Shown one piece after another: positions 7,510 to 13,312 of a stretch of 18,157 nucleotides of DNA; position 1 is the first letter of the stretch; the number at the start of each line of letters is the position of its first letter. The notes under the pieces are model-generated. The model did not search any database, was not told where the DNA came from, and saw only the letters and a list, made by a program, of their open reading frames with translations. Made by a program: the position numbers and the translations under genes. Location: NCBI GenBank assembly GCA_900553525.1, contig USDZ01000015.1, positions 1 through 18,157 on the forward strand, written 5' to 3'. This DNA comes from an uncultured Oscillospiraceae bacterium. Lineage in GTDB: Bacteria; Bacillota; Clostridia; Oscillospirales; Acutalibacteraceae.

Positions 7510-8040
7510 GTGAACCGAAAAGGCGAATGGATATTGTGGGGCGCGGCGGCCCTTTTGTTGCTGTCCACCTGCGCCGCAGCCGTGGCGGGCACGCCGGATT
7601 TTGCTCCGATAACCGTGACCTATTCCTCTTCTTCTGAGTCCGGTTCGGTTTCCGAGAACGACTCCTCTCCGGCAAAACAGGAGGATCCCCCAGATATTTC
7701 CGAAAGCAACGTCACCCAGCCTTCTTCCGCTCCGACAGAGTCCACAGGCAGCTACGATTCGGATGTTTCTTCATCGGGATCATCTTCATCCATTTCGTCG
7801 CTTCCGTCAGGTTCATCCATTTCATCGGGTTCCCCCACTGTGCCGCAGGAAAAAATCCATTTAAACACCGCCAGCAAGGAGGAGTTGATGACGATTAAGG
7901 GATTGGGAGAGGTACTGGCTCAACGTATCATCGACTACCGGGAACGATACGGGGGATTCGATAGTCTGGAGGAGCTTATGGAGGTAGACGGCATTGGGGA
8001 AAAACGGCTTGCTGCTTGGATGCCGTATTTGACATTGTAA
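7510..8040 (+). CDS. ComEA-like exported helix-hairpin-helix protein with Ser-rich linker
   Basis: The 176-residue protein begins with a signal-anchor (EWILWGAAALLLLSTCAAAV, about 5-24). A roughly 85-residue low-complexity linker rich in Ser follows, and then a C-terminal double helix-hairpin-helix module (IHLNTASKEEL, IKGLGEVLAQRIIDYRE, LMEVDGIGEKRL) of the ComEA type, which binds DNA without sequence specificity. ComEA pulls transforming DNA through the cell envelope. Here the SLBB domain normally found between anchor and HhH is missing, replaced by the Ser-rich stretch, and no comEC is adjacent, so a role in DNA uptake is only inferred. GTG at 7510 is chosen because AAGGAGG (7496-7502) is 7 bases upstream; GTG at 7504 is too close. 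Confidence 0.75.
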   Translation: MNRKGEWILWGAAALLLLSTCAAAVAGTPDFAPITVTYSSSSESGSVSENDSSPAKQEDPPDISESNVTQPSSAPTESTGSYDSDVSSSGSSSSISSLPSGSSISSGSPTVPQEKIHLNTASKEELMTIKGLGEVLAQRIIDYRERYGGFDSLEELMEVDGIGEKRLAAWMPYLTL

Positions 8041-8067
8041 TGGAAAAAACAATATATGGCGGCTCCA

Positions 8068-8115
8068 ATCGCGGGACCCCCTGTTTTGCACAAGCAAAAC
8101 AGGGGGTCCCGCGAT
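8068..8115. terminator. Perfect 22-bp hairpin between the ComEA-like gene and hxlR
   Basis: Arms 8068-8089 and 8094-8115 are perfectly complementary (22 bp, loop ACAA). It lies between the converging ends of the ComEA-like gene and hxlR, so a bidirectional terminator is the natural reading. There is no clear T-tract on either strand, which is unusual. Confidence 0.6.
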
Positions 8116-8148
8116 AAGAAATACCGACTATACGGGTTGCTCAAGGCG

Positions 8149-8484
8149 TTATCCAATGGAATTTTTATATCCTTCTCCCCAATTCCACATAGCGTCCAGG
8201 ATGGGTTTCAAACTCTGTCCGAGATCGGTGAGCGTATATTCTACCCTTGGAGGAACTTCGGGATAAACGGTACGGGTTAGCAATCCGTTATTCTCCATAT
8301 CGCGGAGCTGTGCCGTCAATACCTTTTGCGAGACACTGCCAATCGATTTTTTCAGTTCTCCAAACCTCTTGGTCCCGGGCAGCAAATCGCGCAGGATTAA
8401 AACTTTCCATTTATCACCAATGAGGGTCAAAGTGGTTTCCACCGGGCAGGCCGGTAAGGCTTTTTTTGCAGTGTTCTCTGTCAC
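8149..8484 (-). CDS. HxlR-family transcriptional regulator
   Basis: A 111-residue winged-helix regulator. The family signature is clear: CPVETTLTLIGDKWKVLILR (13-32), then GTKRFGELKKSIGSVSQKVL as recognition region, and YPEVPPRVEYTLTDLG as wing. A single conserved N-terminal Cys13 is present; in YodB/HypR-type members the equivalent Cys senses disulfide stress or quinones and aldehydes. The start is GTG (complement of 8482-8484) behind a TGGGGGCG ribosome binding site. It diverges from an NAD(P)H-binding protein gene, the usual arrangement for a repressor controlling a detoxifying oxidoreductase. Two repeated dyads and a 14-bp palindrome lie in the shared intergenic region and may be its binding sites. 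Confidence 0.93.
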   Translation of the reverse strand: MTENTAKKALPACPVETTLTLIGDKWKVLILRDLLPGTKRFGELKKSIGSVSQKVLTAQLRDMENNGLLTRTVYPEVPPRVEYTLTDLGQSLKPILDAMWNWGEGYKNSIG

Positions 8485-8503
8485 AGGATCGCCCCCAGGT
8501 GTT

Positions 8504-8530
8504 ATAGTTTCTTTTTGAAAACTGCGGTAC
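8504..8530. promoter_or_regulatory. Candidate HxlR operator, copy A
   Basis: ATAGTTTCT-N8-ACTGCGGTAC. The same pattern, with identical spacing and two transitions, recurs at 8671-8697. The left half forms an imperfect dyad, AGTTTCT-TTTT-GAAAACT. It lies in the predicted hxlR leader, which would suit autoregulation. Assignment to HxlR is inferred. Confidence 0.45.
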
Positions 8531-8568
8531 TTTGTTACGCCTAATTTCTAATCCGCCCTTTTCATCTG

Positions 8569-8597
8569 ATTATACCGTTGTGACCGATTGAAGTCAA
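8569..8597 (-). promoter_or_regulatory. hxlR promoter
   Basis: Minus strand: TTGACT (8597-8592), a 17-bp spacer, TATAAT (8574-8569). Near-perfect vegetative promoter with a leader of about 78 nt. Confidence 0.78.
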
Positions 8598-8670
8598 GAC
8601 GCCCGAAGGGTATCAACAGCTGTTTCGAAGATGCTCTCTGCTAAAGTCCCAAAAATCGCTTATTTAACCA

Positions 8671-8697
8671 ATAGTTTCTAAAAAGTAACTACGGCAC
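8671..8697. promoter_or_regulatory. Candidate HxlR operator, copy B
   Basis: ATAGTTTCT-N8-ACTACGGCAC, matching copy A. Its core AGTTTCT-AAAA-AGTAACT (8673-8690) is a dyad with one mismatch. It ends about 15 bases upstream of the -35 of the divergent gene. Confidence 0.5.
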
Positions 8698-8707
8698 AAT
8701 ATTGTGC
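8694..8707. promoter_or_regulatory. Perfect 14-bp palindrome next to the promoter
   Basis: GCACAATATTGTGC is a perfect palindrome. It overlaps the end of operator copy B and ends 4 bases before the -35 at 8712. It is flanked by AAAGTAA (8682-8688) and its complement TTACTTT (8708-8714). Likely a protein-binding site. Confidence 0.5.
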
Positions 8708-8711
8708 TTAC

Positions 8712-8740
8712 TTTACAATTGAAACTTGCATGCGTATAAT
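8712..8740 (+). promoter_or_regulatory. Promoter of the NAD(P)H-binding protein/MBL-like operon
   Basis: TTTACA (8712-8717), a 17-bp spacer, TATAAT (8735-8740). Near-consensus. The predicted leader is about 88 nt to the ATG at 8835, which also argues against the in-frame ATG at 8730. Confidence 0.75.
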
Positions 8741-8834
8741 ATGGGCAAGAGCTAAGGAAGCGGCCGCATCCCTCAATCTCGAAGAAAATTTCAAATCCAT
8801 AATGGCATTAGCCAGTATCCAGGAGGAACGACAG

Positions 8835-9464
8835 ATGAAAATCGCTGTAATTTGTGCAAACGGAAAAGCCGGCAGACGAATCGTAAAGGAAGCCGTCGAC
8901 AGAGGTCTTGAAGTGACCGCCGTTGTCCGTGAAGAAAATCAGACCGCAGCAGAGAATGTACTAAAAAAGGATTTGTTCGATTTGACCACTGCCGACCTAA
9001 AGAACTTTGACGTTGTCATTGATGCTTTCGGCGCCTGGACAGAGGAGACGCTTGCTCAGCACAGCACCTCTCTGAAGCACTTGTGTGATCTACTTTCCGG
9101 CACGGATATCCGTCTGTTGGTGGTCGGCGGCGCCGGCAGCTTGTATGTCAACCCCGAGCATACCGCCTGTGTCTCCGACGGCCCGGATTTCCCGGACATT
9201 TTTAAGCCTCTGGCCGCGGCTATGGCAAAGGCTTTGGGAGAACTTCGTGAGCGCAAGGATGTCAAATGGACCTATCTCAGCCCTGCTGGTGACTTCCAGG
9301 CCGACGGCGCCCGTACGGGCCGCTATATTCTCGGTGGCGAGGAACTGACGCTCAATTCCAAAGGCGAAAGTGTCATCAGCTATGCCGATTATGCCATAGC
9401 CATGATCGACGAGGCGACGAAGGGGCATCACATTCAAAAGCGCATCAGCGTTGTGGCGGAATAA
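8835..9464 (+). CDS. NAD(P)H-binding atypical SDR protein
   Basis: A 209-residue NAD(P)-binding Rossmann protein of the atypical short-chain dehydrogenase (YwnB/NmrA-like) group. The N-terminus MKIAVICANGKAGRRIVKEA has a Gly-poor version of the nucleotide-binding motif (xANGKAG), followed by VTAVVRE after the second strand, FDVVIDAFGAW, LLVVGGAGSLYV and WTYLSPAGDF. These proteins lack the classical YxxxK pair and often act as flavin/quinone-type reductases or redox sensors; the substrate is unknown. The ATG at 8835 has AGGAGG (8821-8826) 8 bases upstream. It is co-directional with the next gene (30-base gap) and divergent from hxlR, so an HxlR-controlled stress response is the likely setting. 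Confidence 0.85.
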   Translation: MKIAVICANGKAGRRIVKEAVDRGLEVTAVVREENQTAAENVLKKDLFDLTTADLKNFDVVIDAFGAWTEETLAQHSTSLKHLCDLLSGTDIRLLVVGGAGSLYVNPEHTACVSDGPDFPDIFKPLAAAMAKALGELRERKDVKWTYLSPAGDFQADGARTGRYILGGEELTLNSKGESVISYADYAIAMIDEATKGHHIQKRISVVAE

Positions 9465-9494
9465 GAAGTCCGAAGAATCAAGGAGGAATCCATC

Positions 9495-10286
9495 ATGAAC
9501 AAGAAAACATTTACATCCGTCAAGCTCGAAAAGGGCGAAGTGTACGTTTACGATTACAGCGGCGTCAAGCTGCATGCCTACAAGACAAATGATTTTCTCG
9601 ATGATGAGGTTTTTATTGTGGAGAAAAACGGGAAAGCCGTAGTCATCGAATCCCCCTGCTTTTTTGAGAATATTCGGGAACTTTCAGCCTATCTAAAGGA
9701 TGTCGAGGTCGAAGGAATGCTGGTGGCATATCACGGCGCAGGGGCTTCCTTCCTGCCGAAAGTCCCAAAATATGCGACCCAAAACGCGATAGAGTACTCT
9801 GAAAACGGCGGCGGCAAAGCCCTGGTGGATAAGTTCACAGGCACATTCGGACAGATTTTTGACAGCTCTATCCATTCGATCACCCATGTGGTTGGGGAAG
9901 GCAAAGTGACAATCGCGGGTATCGACTTTATAATTAAGCAGACCGCTGAAGCTTTTGATGTGGAAATTCCGGAAATAAAGGCGGTCTACACCCATATGCT
10001 GGGTCATGATTGCCACTCCATTGTGGCAGGAGCTGCGCATGCGGATGCGATAATCGCTCAGCTTGATGAATATAAATCCAAGGGATATGATTTAATTCTG
10101 ACCTCCCACTATACTCCGGAGGACTTGAAAGACGTCGACACGAAAATAGCTTATCTCGAGAATCTGAAGGCGATTGCGGCAGGTTGCGGCAATGCGGAGG
10201 AGTTCAAAGCAGCGGTACAGAAACAGTACCCGGATTACAGTGGCGAGAACTATCTGGATATGACGGCTGGATTCTTCTTCGCCTAA
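9495..10286 (+). CDS. MBL-fold-like protein, metal motif degenerate
   Basis: A 263-residue protein that I take for a distant metallo-beta-lactamase-fold member. The early layout (DDEVFIVEKNGKAVVIESP, then VEGMLVAYHGAGASFLP where a HxHxDH motif would stand, and later THMLGHDCHSIV and LILTSHYTPEDL) follows the MBL order. The usual HxHxDH is absent, with only one His in AYHGAGAS, so a normal two-metal site is unlikely. The protein ends in ENYLDMTAGFFFA. The start is supported by AGGAGG (9481-9486) 8 bases before the ATG. It lies 30 bases after the NAD(P)H-binding gene and is very probably in its operon. Fold assignment is tentative; no function is claimed. Confidence 0.62.
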   Translation: MNKKTFTSVKLEKGEVYVYDYSGVKLHAYKTNDFLDDEVFIVEKNGKAVVIESPCFFENIRELSAYLKDVEVEGMLVAYHGAGASFLPKVPKYATQNAIEYSENGGGKALVDKFTGTFGQIFDSSIHSITHVVGEGKVTIAGIDFIIKQTAEAFDVEIPEIKAVYTHMLGHDCHSIVAGAAHADAIIAQLDEYKSKGYDLILTSHYTPEDLKDVDTKIAYLENLKAIAAGCGNAEEFKAAVQKQYPDYSGENYLDMTAGFFFA

Positions 10287-10293
10287 TGAAAAT

Positions 10294-10325
10294 AAGCAGG
10301 GCTGTCTGTGTTGACAGCTCTGCTT
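10294..10325 (+). terminator. Probable terminator after the MBL-like gene
   Basis: AAGCAGGGCTGTC (10294-10306) pairs with GACAGCTCTGCTT (10313-10325): 13 bp with one G-U, 6-nt loop, followed by TACTT. The T-tract is poor. The TTGACA at 10311-10316 overlaps its loop and right arm. Confidence 0.55.
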
Positions 10326-10341
10326 TACTTGGAGCTATAAT
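10311..10341 (+). promoter_or_regulatory. Probable promoter of the macrodomain-SirTM pair
   Basis: TTGACA (10311-10316) and TATAAT (10336-10341) are both perfect hexamers, but the spacer is 19 bp, longer than optimal. Leader about 27 nt to the ATG at 10374. Confidence 0.5.
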
Positions 10342-10373
10342 AGATATATATGGTCATGCGGGAGGGGCAAAAG

Positions 10374-11183
10374 ATGACACAGGCGGAAAGACGACGGTAC
10401 TTAATCCAAAAATTGCTTCATGGGCGGTCGGAGTATCACGGCATAGAAATTCCAACAGACGAACAAGAGCAGAAAAGACTGCTCCGTTCCCTCTTGAATA
10501 TCCGTATGCCGCGCCCTGTGAGCCGGGAGTTTTTGGAAGTGCAGGACGCCTATTTGCTGGAAGAAACCCGCCTCAAAGGTATTACCTCCCTTACCGATTT
10601 AAAGCCGGTGCAGGAAGGGCTTTATCTTTGGCAGGGAGACATTACCACTCTGCGCTGCGACGCTATTGTCAATGCGGCCAATTCCCGGCTGATGGGATGC
10701 TTTGTCCCGGGCCATGACTGCATTGACAATGCGATCCACACCTTTGCGGGAGTTCAGCTCCGGGCGGCTTGTGCGGAAATACTGCGGCAGCAGGGTCGTG
10801 AAGAAGAAACCGGCAAAGCCAAAATGACACCTGCCTTTAATCTGCCTTCTCATTATGTACTGCATACGGTCGGTCCCATTATCCAGGGACAGGTCACAAG
10901 AAAGGATCCGATTCTACTGGCCTCCTGCTATCGTTCCTGTCTGGAGCTGGCAGAACAGAATGAACTAAAAAGCATTGCCTTTTGCTGCATTTCTACCGGA
11001 GAATTTCATTATCCAAATGAAGAGGCGGCAAAAATTGCAATTAAAACCGTTAAAGAATATAAGGCACAGACAAACAGCGGAATCGAGGTCATATTCAATG
11101 TTTTCAAGGAGATCGATTGGGACATATACCGAGAATTACTCGGAGCAAATGAACAGGCTGAAAAAGGAGATACAAACGGCTGA
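10374..11183 (+). CDS. Zinc-dependent macrodomain protein-ADP-ribose hydrolase
   Basis: A 269-residue enzyme expected to remove ADP-ribose from modified proteins. The macrodomain shows LYLWQGDITTLRCDAIVNAA (83-102) for ADP-ribose binding, and SRLMGCFVPGHDCIDNAIHT (104-123), the insertion that marks the zinc-containing macrodomains found with SirTM sirtuins; His114, Cys116 and His122 are the likely metal ligands. Further motifs are PAFNLPSHYVLHTVGPII and CISTGEFHYPNEEAA. A helical N-terminal extension of about 80 residues with MPRPVSREFLEVQDAYL is typical of this subgroup. The ATG at 10374 follows GGAGGGG. The 3' end overlaps the sirtuin gene, indicating tight co-expression of eraser and writer. 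Confidence 0.9.
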   Translation: MTQAERRRYLIQKLLHGRSEYHGIEIPTDEQEQKRLLRSLLNIRMPRPVSREFLEVQDAYLLEETRLKGITSLTDLKPVQEGLYLWQGDITTLRCDAIVNAANSRLMGCFVPGHDCIDNAIHTFAGVQLRAACAEILRQQGREEETGKAKMTPAFNLPSHYVLHTVGPIIQGQVTRKDPILLASCYRSCLELAEQNELKSIAFCCISTGEFHYPNEEAAKIAIKTVKEYKAQTNSGIEVIFNVFKEIDWDIYRELLGANEQAEKGDTNG

Positions 11184-11991
11184 CGCGATTGTCATCGGAG
11201 CAGGCGCAGGCATGTCCACCTCCGCCGGAATGGCTTACGACGGCGAACGGTTTGAACGAACTTTTTCGGATTTCCATGAGAAGTACGGTATCCGGGATAT
11301 GTATTCCGGCGGTTTCTATCCCTACGATACCTTAGAGGAATACTGGGCATGGTGGAGCCGCCAGATCATGGTAAATCGGTATGAAGCCGGCGTCGGAAAA
11401 CCTTATAGCGATCTGCTGGAGATTGTCGGGGACAAGAATTATTTTGTGCTTACCACCAATGTGGACCATCAGTTTCAACTCGCGGGTTTTGACAAAAAAA
11501 GGCTCTTCTATACGCAGGGCGATTACGGCTTATGGCAATGCTCCCGAGCCTGCCACAACAAGACCTATGAGAATGAGGCGCAGGTCCGGCAGATGGTTGC
11601 CGAACAGAAGGACATGAAAATTCCTACGGAGCAAATCCCCACATGTCCGGTCTGCGGAGCGCCGATGACGATGAATCTTCGCTGCGATTCGTCTTTTGTG
11701 CAGGATGAGGGCTGGTATGACGCATCCAGACGATATGACGATTTTCTTCGCCGCTACAAGGATTCGCATATCTTGTTTTTGGAACTTGGCGTGGGAATGA
11801 ATACGCCGGTTATCATTAAATATCCATTCTGGCAGATGACCATCCAAAACAAACAGGCCGTCTACGCATGCGTCAACCTTGAAAATGAGAGACACCCATA
11901 CGAGATGCAACAGCAATCCCTTTATATCCAGGACGATATTGGGCTGGTTCTTAAACAGCTTCTTACGGATAGAGAGCCGGAAAGAATTTGA
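11098..11991 (+). CDS. Class M sirtuin (SirTM), protein ADP-ribosyltransferase-type
   Basis: A sirtuin of the macrodomain-linked class that transfers ADP-ribose from NAD+ to a protein. With the ATG at 11098 it has 297 residues, close to what I recall for the streptococcal SirTM. Visible are the NAD-binding GAGAGMSTSAG (34-44), TTNVDHQF with Asn121 and Asp123, and YTQGDYGLWQC with Gln140 in the place of the catalytic His of deacetylase sirtuins. The zinc site is Cys148-x3-Cys152 with Cys183-x2-Cys186 (CPVC). The start is uncertain: ATG 11098 (GAGG 9 bases upstream, 86-base overlap with the macrodomain gene) gives the expected N-terminus; ATG 11149 is the alternative. No GcvH-L or lipoate-ligase gene follows, unlike the staphylococcal/streptococcal operon. 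Confidence 0.9.
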   Translation: MFSRRSIGTYTENYSEQMNRLKKEIQTADAIVIGAGAGMSTSAGMAYDGERFERTFSDFHEKYGIRDMYSGGFYPYDTLEEYWAWWSRQIMVNRYEAGVGKPYSDLLEIVGDKNYFVLTTNVDHQFQLAGFDKKRLFYTQGDYGLWQCSRACHNKTYENEAQVRQMVAEQKDMKIPTEQIPTCPVCGAPMTMNLRCDSSFVQDEGWYDASRRYDDFLRRYKDSHILFLELGVGMNTPVIIKYPFWQMTIQNKQAVYACVNLENERHPYEMQQQSLYIQDDIGLVLKQLLTDREPERI

Positions 11992-12021
11992 CTCCTTGGT
12001 GTGGAAATTGAAGCCAAAATG

Positions 12022-12030
12022 TGGTATACT
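12022..12030 (+). promoter_or_regulatory. Possible extended -10 promoter of the carD-like gene
   Basis: TGGTATACT (12022-12030) is an extended -10 about 68 bases before the start codon. No good -35 at 17 bp. Tentative. Confidence 0.4.
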
Positions 12031-12097
12031 AAAGATACCCGATTGACCGTGGGAGACGCTTATGGAGCATAGGACCGGATAGGGAGGTAGTTGCCGT

Positions 12098-12604
12098 ATG
12101 TATCAGGTAGAAGATGCTGTTCTATATGGATCAGATGGGCTCTGTTGGATTTCCGATATTGTGACCAAAGACTTTTGCGGTACCCCGACGGAGTATTATG
12201 TACTCAAACCGGTTCGGCAGGAGTCCTCCACTATTTATGTACCGGTGAGGAATGAAACACTGGTGCATAAGATGCGGCCGGTTTTGCCGGAGAAGGATGT
12301 ACTGGCTTTGATTGAGGGAATGCCGGATGAAGAAGCGCATTGGATTGAAAATAATGACGAACGAAAAACGGCATATCGCGAAATTCTGTCCACGGGTGAC
12401 CGCTCCGGCCTGATTCGCATGATCAAATCCCTTTATCTCCATGAGCAGGAGATAAAAGAGAGCGGTAAGCATTTGCGTGCCGTTGACGAGCGGTTCTTCA
12501 AAGAGGCGGAACGTTTGTTATATGACGAATTCGCACTGGTGTTAGGGCTGGAGCCCGACCAGGTGTTGCCGTTTATACGCGAACGGCTTCAGGATGCGGG
12601 TTAA
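12098..12604 (+). CDS. CarD-family RNA polymerase-binding regulator
   Basis: A 168-residue protein of the CarD/CdnL/TRCF-RID family, which binds the RNA polymerase beta subunit and stabilises open complexes at promoters. The N-terminal RNA-polymerase-interacting Tudor-like domain is recognisable (VEDAVLYGSDGLCWISDIV, then EYYVLKPV and STIYVPV). A helical C-terminal part follows (LIRMIKSLYLHEQEIKES, RFFKEAERLLYDEFALVLGL), typical of CarD DNA-contacting helices. The ATG at 12098 is preceded by AGGGAGG at 10 bases. It is a single-gene unit ended by the shared terminator with mscL. The genes it controls cannot be told here. Confidence 0.88.
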   Translation: MYQVEDAVLYGSDGLCWISDIVTKDFCGTPTEYYVLKPVRQESSTIYVPVRNETLVHKMRPVLPEKDVLALIEGMPDEEAHWIENNDERKTAYREILSTGDRSGLIRMIKSLYLHEQEIKESGKHLRAVDERFFKEAERLLYDEFALVLGLEPDQVLPFIRERLQDAG

Positions 12605-12628
12605 AAAGCCATATCATTATTTTATTCA

Positions 12629-12679
12629 ATACCGATTGGGGGCGCCGGATGATTTTACTCCGGCGCCCCCAATCGGTAT
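12629..12679. terminator. Bidirectional terminator between carD-like and mscL
   Basis: Arms 12629-12649 and 12659-12679 are perfectly complementary over 21 bp with a 9-nt loop. CTTTGTTTTA follows on the plus strand, and the minus-strand exit is also AT-rich (TTGAATAAAATAA). It separates two convergent genes. Confidence 0.85.
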
Positions 12680-12686
12680 CTTTGTT

Positions 12687-13115
12687 TTATGGCTGATTGG
12701 ATTCGGTCTCAAAAAGAGAGGTGCAATGGGGACAACGAGTGGCTTGCATATCAATTTGGCTACGGCAATACGGACAAATCTTGGTGGCGGGCGGAACGGG
12801 TATTTTTTCCTTGCGGCGGCCAAGACTTTCAAGCTTATGGAGTCCTTTGACAATCAGAAACACGATGAAAGCCATAATAAGGAAATTGATAATGGCGGTG
12901 GCGAAAGCACCGTATCGAATGGTCGCGCCGTGAATATGGATGGCATAATTGTCAAAATTGGCCCCTCCAACAAGCCCGATGATGGGGGAAAGGATATTTT
13001 CAGTCAGTGAGTTGACGAGGCCGGAAAACGCGCTGCCGATCAGGACGCCGACCGCTAGATCCACCACATTGCCGCGGAGAGCAAACGCTTTAAATTCCTG
13101 TAAAAATTTTTTCAT
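12687..13115 (-). CDS. mscL: Large-conductance mechanosensitive channel with C-terminal zinc ribbon
   Basis: Membrane channel that opens under turgor stress to release solutes. The 142 residues begin with the family hallmark FKAFALRGNVVDLAVGVLIG (8-27), which forms the amphipathic N-helix and the first pore helix; the second span is about 70-92 (GAFATAIINFLIMAFIVFLI). The usual C-terminal helix is followed by a CPYC-x10-CPHC zinc ribbon (Cys114, 117, 128, 131), an addition seen in some Firmicute MscL proteins. The ATG (complement of 13113-13115) has GGAGGA upstream. The gene converges with the carD-like gene on a common terminator and has its own promoter at 13153-13181. Confidence 0.95.
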   Translation of the reverse strand: MKKFLQEFKAFALRGNVVDLAVGVLIGSAFSGLVNSLTENILSPIIGLVGGANFDNYAIHIHGATIRYGAFATAIINFLIMAFIVFLIVKGLHKLESLGRRKEKIPVPPATKICPYCRSQIDMQATRCPHCTSLFETESNQP

Positions 13116-13152
13116 GACGCGATCCTCCGATCCGAGAGGTAAATTTGTTTCT

Positions 13153-13181
13153 ATTATAATGGATCACCCAACAGAACGCAA
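13153..13181 (-). promoter_or_regulatory. mscL promoter
   Basis: Minus strand: TTGCGT (13181-13176), a 17-bp spacer, TATAAT (13158-13153). The -10 is perfect; the -35 is weak. Leader about 32 nt. Confidence 0.55.
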
Positions 13182-13199
13182 CTCTCGTCGAATAGAATG

Positions 13200-13270
13200 G
13201 GATGTAGCCGAAAAAGAAGTGTGAGGAAAATAAAAAAGTGAAAAAAATTCAATAATTAGAGAAATAAATA
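13200..13270. other. AT-rich junction upstream of the Rhs fragment
   Basis: A short stretch dominated by A and T, with in-frame stops and no gene, separates mscL from the Rhs reading frame. The last in-frame stop is TAA at 13265-13267. Rhs-like coding sequence of very different composition begins directly after it. Confidence 0.6.
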
Positions 13271-13312
13271 AAATTCTGGGAAAGGTACAACAGTTGCCAT
13301 ACAGGGGATGTA

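Noticed and set aside
7740..7845. Ser-codon rich stretch that looks like a DNA repeat array
   Set aside because: The repeats are short, degenerate TCN codons of a protein linker, not a unit-length DNA repeat or CRISPR.
8730..8834. Upstream in-frame ATG giving the NAD(P)H-binding protein 35 extra residues
   Set aside because: It overlaps the TATAAT of the promoter, and the Rossmann fold begins at the ATG at 8835, which has AGGAGG at 8 bases.
12594..13010. 138-codon plus-strand frame across mscL
   Set aside because: Opposite-strand shadow of mscL, whose family match is unambiguous; it also runs through the shared terminator.
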